In this document: piece after piece, positions 14,460 through 18,319 of the stretch | Numbering within the stretch: position 1 is the stretch's first letter | How the letters are laid out: every line of letters starts with the position of its first letter | From: Candidatus Kapaibacterium sp. | GTDB lineage: Bacteria > Bacteroidota > Ignavibacteria > Palsa-1295 | NCBI GenBank assembly: GCA_025450975.1 | Contig: JANWLI010000128.1 | Span: 1-18,319 of the forward strand | Direction: 5' to 3' | Length of the DNA: 18,319 bases | The notes under the pieces: generated by a model | What the model was told of the DNA's origin: nothing | The model's input: only the letters and a program-made list of their open reading frames with translations | Database searches by the model: none | Program-made: the position numbers and the translations under genes

Positions 14460-14617
14460 GAACGGGTAAGAAATAGAATAAATTAAGAGCGATGAAAACA
14501 TGCAGCCCTTAATAAAAGGTCATTTATTTCCATGGTAAATGGCTGCTTTCTTGGGTATTTAGCCGATTTACCGACTTTTACGGGAAATAGGTGTAACAGA
14601 ATAAAATTTAGCAGGTT

Positions 14618-14649
14618 ATTGTGCGTTGGAGGCAAATGTCTTATATTTG
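14618..14649 (+). promoter_or_regulatory. Promoter P1 of the fibre-protein leader region
   Basis: ATTG (14618-14621), a 20-bp spacer, then TATATTTG (14642-14649), an exact TAnnTTTG box followed by C. Transcription would begin near 14654, about 380 nt upstream of the 1000-residue protein's start. Confidence 0.55.
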
Positions 14650-14653
14650 CACC

Positions 14654-14762
14654 TCTTACAATGCATTTGCCCCGCCGTGGCCCCCTCGAATCTCACGGCC
14701 AAGAGCAGAGAATGAATTATCAGTGGTTGGAAGTGCCAACTGCTCTTAAAAAAGATTGTTAG
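14654..14762 (+). ncRNA. Possible structured leader or small RNA with a 16-codon ORF
   Basis: Begins at the expected P1 start. Two adjacent perfect stems are seen: GCCGTG 14674-14679 with CACGGC 14694-14699, and AAGAGCAG 14701-14708 with CTGCTCTT 14740-14747; the second encloses an alternative GTTGG/CCAAC hairpin. An ORF at 14712-14762 (ATG to TAG) would encode MNYQWLEVPTALKKDC, and its codons overlap the second stem. It is not recognised as a known riboswitch or peptide. No T-run follows, so the RNA may continue into the downstream leader. Existence as an RNA rests on the promoter match and the stems only. Confidence 0.3.
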
Positions 14763-14779
14763 GGTTCGGCTTGGACAAA

Positions 14780-14812
14780 TTTGTGAATTTCTCTGAATTT
14801 GTCGTATATTTG
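14780..14812 (+). promoter_or_regulatory. Promoter P2 of the fibre-protein leader region
   Basis: TTTG (14780-14783), a 21-bp spacer, and TATATTTG (14805-14812): both boxes match the Bacteroidota consensus exactly at the expected spacing. This is the best promoter in the window. Start expected near 14817. Confidence 0.7.
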
Positions 14813-14830
14813 CGCCGGACAGATCAGGAA

Positions 14831-14887
14831 CTGTGAATAAACTTGCTTCCCCCACAGGCGGAGCACGTCACTCACTCCCTGTTTTTC
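14831..14887 (+). terminator. Terminator-like hairpin with a competing upstream hairpin
   Basis: ACAGG (14854-14858) pairs with CCTGT (14878-14882), with a nearby GAG/CTC pairing inside, and TTTTT runs through 14882-14886. The upstream arm overlaps CACAG (14853-14857), which can instead pair with CTGTG (14831-14835). The two hairpins exclude each other, as in attenuators. If the terminator form always wins, P2 makes a small RNA of about 70 nt. Confidence 0.45.
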
Positions 14888-14916
14888 GTTAGTTGTTTTG
14901 GATTGTTGTATCTTTG
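14885..14916 (+). promoter_or_regulatory. Promoter P3, nearest the fibre-protein gene
   Basis: TATCTTTG (14909-14916) matches TAnnTTTG; a one-off TTCG (14885-14888) stands 20 bp upstream. It lies just after the terminator-like hairpin, so it could give the main mRNA with a leader of about 110 nt. That leader has a stem, GCGGGTT with AACCCCGC (one bulge, about 14930-14957), and AGGAG at 15017-15021, 10 nt before the ATG. Confidence 0.5.
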
Positions 14917-15031
14917 CATGTTCACCAGAGCGGGTTTCTCACGTAACTTAACCCCGCACAGGAAGTTTGAAAAACAAAAGTTTTACACAAAATTTAGTAT
15001 TTAACTTTATACAATCAGGAGACGAAGGGTT

Positions 15032-18000
15032 ATGACTTCACGTCGTTCAATTATAGTAAGTCTGATGCTCGGGTTATTCTTGAGCCTCTTTAGCTTGCTT
15101 GAAGCCAATGCTCAAGTCCCGAGGAGCATTTCCTATCAGGGACAATTGATCAAAGATGGTAATCCCTATACTGGGACTATCAATCAAATGTTGATCAAAA
15201 TCTACGATGCCTCAGGCACAATGCTCTTCGAAGAGAGCTACGGCCCGGTGCAGGTAACTGGGGGAGTGTTTAACCTGCTTCTAGGCGGAGCCGGTAATAA
15301 TCTTCCCGGGTACTTGAAATTCGATCAACAATATTTCCTCGGCATCAACGTCGATAATGCAGGCGAACTTAGCCCGCGTACTCCGTTTGTTGCTGCGCCA
15401 TATGCGTTGAACTCACAGACCGTCGGTGGAATCGGCGTCTCGGCAGTTCCGACACCAGGCATGCTGCTTCCGTTAGATGCTAACGGGAAAGTGCCTGCTA
15501 GCGCATTACCGCAGGCTGCTCAGGCTGTATCAACCATTGAAGGTGTAGACGGCGACGGTACAGGAAACCTCGACCTCGATACACACACACCGGCTGATAT
15601 TGCTATTATTGCAGATCCAGCAAATAACAAGATCTTTATTGATTACACTGGTACTTCCGGTGGTACGATCACAGCTGTTCAGGCTGGTCCTGGTTTACAG
15701 GGCGGTGGTTCGACTGGTACCGTGATCCTTTCGGTTGCTCCGCAGGGAATCACCACGGCAATGCTCGGTACGGGTGTTGTTACGGGTATCAAACTCGACC
15801 AGAACGTTGCTGGCAACGGCTTGATCCAGGACTTCCTTGGAAATCTTAACATCAACCATAACGCTACCCTCGAGATCGTAGGCGATGCGCTTGGTCTTAA
15901 CCTTTCAAACGCAAACACGTGGCTTGCCCTGCAGACATTCAATGCTGGCCTCACGGTTAACGGCACGACGACGCTCAATGGCCCGGTCAACACGACTGGC
16001 CCGCTGACGATCAACGGTACGCCGGAGCCGAATGCAGCGACGGATCCTGTTGGCGTTCTCGCCTTCGAAGAGATCATCAACGGTGATCTTCGCGTCGCAG
16101 GCTTCACCTACTTACAGGGTAATACCCGCATCAACGGTCTGCTCGATGTTCGCAATACCATCTTCAACACGGGTGGCGACGTAACGATCGGCGATGACTT
16201 GGACCTGAATGGCGTTCTTACCCACATTGGTAACGCTAACCATACAGGACATACGACGCAGACTGGTGACTACACCAGCACGGGTACGATCACCCACACA
16301 GGCGCGATTGCTAACACTGGCAACATGACCAACACTGGTAACAACGTTACCTTTAACGTCAACTCAGGTGCTACCAATAACGTAACCGTTAATGGTGTTC
16401 CGGAGCCGAACGTAACGAGTGCTGGCTTAGTCACACAGTGGGAGCTTATTGACAATGGCGACTTCCGCGTCAATGGCGCTACGAACCTTATCGGCAACAC
16501 ATTCCTGAACGGGACCTTAAACGTAGCAGGTGCTTCGACGTTGACCGGCGTAACGAACAATGGTTCATTAACGCAGAACGGCGCAGTAACGCAGTCAGGC
16601 GGCATAGTCACACTTGGCGGTGCAACGACGATCAATAATACATTGGACGTCACCGGTGCTTCGACCTTCGCAGGTATCACGAACAACGGTATCCTGACGC
16701 AGAATGGCGTATCGACCTTTAACGCTACGGTGAATGTCACCGGCCCGAACATCACGAATCTTGGTGGTGCAGTAAACATCACGGGTCTCACAACGGCTAA
16801 CGGCGGTATCAATTCCAATGGTACGTTGAACCAGGTTGGTGCAACCAACATTACTGGTCTTGTCACATTGATCGGCAATATGAATCAAACCGGCAATATG
16901 GCGATCACGGGTAACCTTTCCAATACCGGAAACGTAACGCTCGGTTCGAACGCTAACACGGTAAACACCTATGGTGGTCCTGGTAGCTCAAGCCGTTTCA
17001 ACGGAACTTCGAACTTCGGAACACTTCCTGCAACGAACGGCAACAAGCTGATCGTCGACGGTATCGTATCAAACTCAGCGGTTCCGCCGCCGAGCACGAT
17101 TCCTGGTGGCGATTATGAATTCGTTGTAAACGGCGACATGCAGGTTACCGGTTATTCGAATCTTAATAACGCATTCGTTAACAACCTGACCATCGGTGGT
17201 ACGATCACCTTCCCGCCAGCAGCAACAGCTTGCTTCGGTACGGTTCAGGTTCAGAACTTGTCATCCTGGTGCAGCGCACCCGGCTCGGCAATCAATCTGA
17301 CGACAGCATTCAACCAGTCAGGTCTTGGCTCAAGCGCAAATAACACCTTCATGGCTTCGCGCTTCACAGGTGTTGTCACAGCAGCTGCTAACATCGACGC
17401 ACAGGCAGACATCGTCAACACACTTGGTGCAAACCCGGTTAACGTTGCCGATAACTTCCGTGTCACAGGTAACACGACCCTCGAGGGTATTGATAACCTC
17501 TATGGCCCGGCTGGCGGCGGTGGTGTAGTTCAGGTAGCAAATCCGATCTCGATCAATCCTGCTATCGGTAACGAAAACACACCTGCAGCACGTGGTACGT
17601 TCCGCAGCCACTCATCGTTCATCGGAACGAGCGCTGGCTTCAACGAGCGTAAGATCTTCGTCCATGGTGTTCCGGAAGGACCTGGCGCAGCAACACCGAA
17701 CAATTCGGTACCGCCGGTAACAAACTTTGAAGTTGAGATCGTCGGCGATCTCTACGTACAGGGTACGATCGTCGGTGGCGGCATTCCGCAGATCCGCTCG
17801 ATGGATGCAACACTCGTTGCGGGCGCTGGCCCGAACGGTGGTGGCGGCGTCCTGATCGTTGCACCTATAGGTGGCGTTGATGCTAACGATGCAGTACACG
17901 TAACCTATCAGAACTTTGGTATGTGCACGGGTTCGCTCGTCGCAACCATCGTTGGTGGTAATGTCCAGATCGAATCAAGCTGCGCGCTTGATAACGCACT

Positions 18001-18034
18001 GGTAAAAGTAACGATCATCCGTTACCTGCCATAA
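15032..18034 (+). CDS. Large secreted repeat-built fibre-like surface protein
   Basis: A 1000-residue exported protein with signal peptide MTSRRSIIVSLMLGLFLSLFSLLEANA (1-27). Residues about 28-133 form a globular domain (RSISYQGQLIKDGNPYTG...RTPFVAAPYALNSQTVGG) that I associate with the N-terminus of long tail-fibre-like bacterial surface proteins. Most of the rest is Asn/Thr/Gly-rich, in short strands such as NGTTTLNGPVNTTG, resembling beta-helical or trimeric-fibre stalks. A module starting [N/D/H]G.[P/V] and followed by NGD..V.G (VGD in the last copy) recurs at about 328, 454, 676 and 878. A 42-residue tandem pair (GAST..G.TNNG.LTQNG) starts at 498 and 540. The only mature Cys pairs are near the C-terminus. 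No typical T9SS sorting domain or S74 peptidase is seen; it ends LVKVTIIRYLP. The long multi-promoter leader suggests high or controlled expression. Adhesin, S-layer and fibre are all possible. Confidence 0.88.
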   Translation: MTSRRSIIVSLMLGLFLSLFSLLEANAQVPRSISYQGQLIKDGNPYTGTINQMLIKIYDASGTMLFEESYGPVQVTGGVFNLLLGGAGNNLPGYLKFDQQYFLGINVDNAGELSPRTPFVAAPYALNSQTVGGIGVSAVPTPGMLLPLDANGKVPASALPQAAQAVSTIEGVDGDGTGNLDLDTHTPADIAIIADPANNKIFIDYTGTSGGTITAVQAGPGLQGGGSTGTVILSVAPQGITTAMLGTGVVTGIKLDQNVAGNGLIQDFLGNLNINHNATLEIVGDALGLNLSNANTWLALQTFNAGLTVNGTTTLNGPVNTTGPLTINGTPEPNAATDPVGVLAFEEIINGDLRVAGFTYLQGNTRINGLLDVRNTIFNTGGDVTIGDDLDLNGVLTHIGNANHTGHTTQTGDYTSTGTITHTGAIANTGNMTNTGNNVTFNVNSGATNNVTVNGVPEPNVTSAGLVTQWELIDNGDFRVNGATNLIGNTFLNGTLNVAGASTLTGVTNNGSLTQNGAVTQSGGIVTLGGATTINNTLDVTGASTFAGITNNGILTQNGVSTFNATVNVTGPNITNLGGAVNITGLTTANGGINSNGTLNQVGATNITGLVTLIGNMNQTGNMAITGNLSNTGNVTLGSNANTVNTYGGPGSSSRFNGTSNFGTLPATNGNKLIVDGIVSNSAVPPPSTIPGGDYEFVVNGDMQVTGYSNLNNAFVNNLTIGGTITFPPAATACFGTVQVQNLSSWCSAPGSAINLTTAFNQSGLGSSANNTFMASRFTGVVTAAANIDAQADIVNTLGANPVNVADNFRVTGNTTLEGIDNLYGPAGGGGVVQVANPISINPAIGNENTPAARGTFRSHSSFIGTSAGFNERKIFVHGVPEGPGAATPNNSVPPVTNFEVEIVGDLYVQGTIVGGGIPQIRSMDATLVAGAGPNGGGGVLIVAPIGGVDANDAVHVTYQNFGMCTGSLVATIVGGNVQIESSCALDNALVKVTIIRYLP

Positions 18035-18059
18035 AAGTTGAACGACGTTCCTACGGCAT

Positions 18060-18099
18060 GAGATTCTCGGGGTAACTAGTCCTGATACTCCGAGATCTC
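18060..18099 (+). other. 3' hairpin after the fibre-protein gene
   Basis: GAGATTCTCGG (18060-18070) pairs with CCGAGATCTC (18090-18099) over 10 bp with one bulged T and a 19-nt loop. No T-run follows directly, so it may protect the 3' end or aid termination with the next hairpin. Confidence 0.5.
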
Positions 18100-18140
18100 T
18101 GCCGAGGTACTTTACAAATTTTTACCGTCAGAGAGAGTTT

Positions 18141-18173
18141 ATGAAAAAGCCCACGTCAGAGTGGGCTTCTTCA
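18141..18173. terminator. Intrinsic terminator shared by convergent genes
   Basis: Perfect 8-bp stem AAGCCCAC (18147-18154) and GTGGGCTT (18161-18168) with loop gtcaga. On the minus strand the stem is followed by TTTTT, fitting the end of the gene at the right edge. On the plus strand it is followed by CTTCATTTT, so it can also stop the fibre-protein transcript. Confidence 0.85.
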
Positions 18174-18194
18174 TTTTATGTCAGTTCGTAGTGG

Positions 18195-18319
18195 TTAGAT
18201 GGTTTGCTGCAGGAGGATCTTCCAGGCAGCTTCAAGGTCGTCGTGTTCGATGAGTTCTTTCGCCCTTCTGTGTCTGTTCTCAAGGCTCTCCGAGGCCTTC
18301 TCAGCCTCGCTCGTAGAGA
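18195..18319 (-). CDS. 3' end of a gene of unknown function (partial)
   Basis: The last 40 codons of a minus-strand frame run from the window edge to TAA at 18195-18197. The peptide is strongly helical and charged, with SEAEKASESLENRHRRAK followed by ELIEHDDLEAAWKILLQQTI, which looks like real protein, for example a TPR-like or coiled helix. The terminator with a T5 tail lies just beyond its stop. The other two minus frames look much less protein-like. No family can be named from so short a piece. Confidence 0.5.
   Translation of the reverse strand, partial: STSEAEKASESLENRHRRAKELIEHDDLEAAWKILLQQTI

Noticed and set aside
14532..14762. 76-codon open frame before the fibre protein
   Set aside because: It runs across promoter P1 and hairpins and its first 60 residues look random; only the last 16 codons from ATG 14712 are kept, as a weak candidate.
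14654..14887. SRP RNA, 6S RNA or a known riboswitch in the leader region
   Set aside because: The conserved SRP apical-loop sequence is missing, there is no long closing stem with a central bubble as in 6S, and no recognised aptamer core was found.
16100..17000. Short repeated units as a CRISPR array
   Set aside because: Repeats are in-frame coding units (period 126 bp and irregular short motifs) with divergent copies and no unique equal-length spacers.
15679..17899. Several minus-strand open frames of 60-200 codons opposite the fibre-protein gene
   Set aside because: They are antisense to a repetitive, strongly supported gene and mirror its repeats (Val/Thr/Pro-rich peptides). No starts or promoters support them.

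Overview
The window looks like a chromosomal segment from a Bacteroidota/FCB-group bacterium, most like the Kapabacteria/Ignavibacteria side. This rests on four things seen in the sequence: a secreted protein with a type IX secretion (T9SS) C-terminal sorting domain and Cys-paired choice-of-anchor-D-like repeats, promoter elements of the Bacteroidota TTTG/TAnnTTTG type, weak or absent Shine-Dalgarno sites at many starts, and Bacteroidota-like family members (BrxA/B bacilliredoxin, HicAB, bi-domain oxidoreductase). The taxonomic call is an inference. No transposase, integrase, rRNA, tRNA or CRISPR array was found.

Layout. Positions 1-3166 hold four minus-strand genes: rpoN (sigma-54), a bacilliredoxin, an isoprenylcysteine-methyltransferase-fold membrane enzyme and a small two-helix membrane protein. 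Positions 3167-3529 are a gene-free block with a cluster of DnaA-box-like 9-mers, a perfect 24-bp palindrome, an AT-rich stretch and a DnaA-trio-like run. Genes diverge from it on both sides, so it is a candidate replication origin. From 3530 the plus strand carries ugd and uxs (UDP-glucose to UDP-glucuronate to UDP-xylose) and then a HicA/HicB pair whose hicA has an in-frame stop at codon 8. A secreted protein of unknown function (minus) and a YciI-like protein (plus) start only 15 bp apart. A fused zinc-type dehydrogenase/Gfo-Idh-MocA oxidoreductase follows, with a TTG start and an inter-domain linker encoded by a 7-bp tandem repeat. Next is a 966-residue T9SS cargo protein.

Positions 12570-14501 are minus-strand: an RRM RNA-binding protein, then terC and a hemerythrin-domain gene that overlap by ATGA. 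Positions 14502-15031 are gene-free but dense in signals: three TAnnTTTG promoters in series, strong hairpins, a possible 16-codon ORF and an intrinsic-terminator-like structure with a competing hairpin. They lead into a 1000-residue secreted, Asn/Thr/Gly-rich, repeat-built fibre-like protein. The right edge holds the 3' end of one more minus-strand gene behind a shared terminator.

How it fits together: the sugar-nucleotide genes and the bi-domain oxidoreductase suggest surface glycan synthesis, and the two large secreted proteins suggest investment in the cell surface. The most notable items are the origin-like block, the multi-promoter structured leader of the fibre protein, the nonsense-interrupted hicA, and the repeat-derived protein linker.
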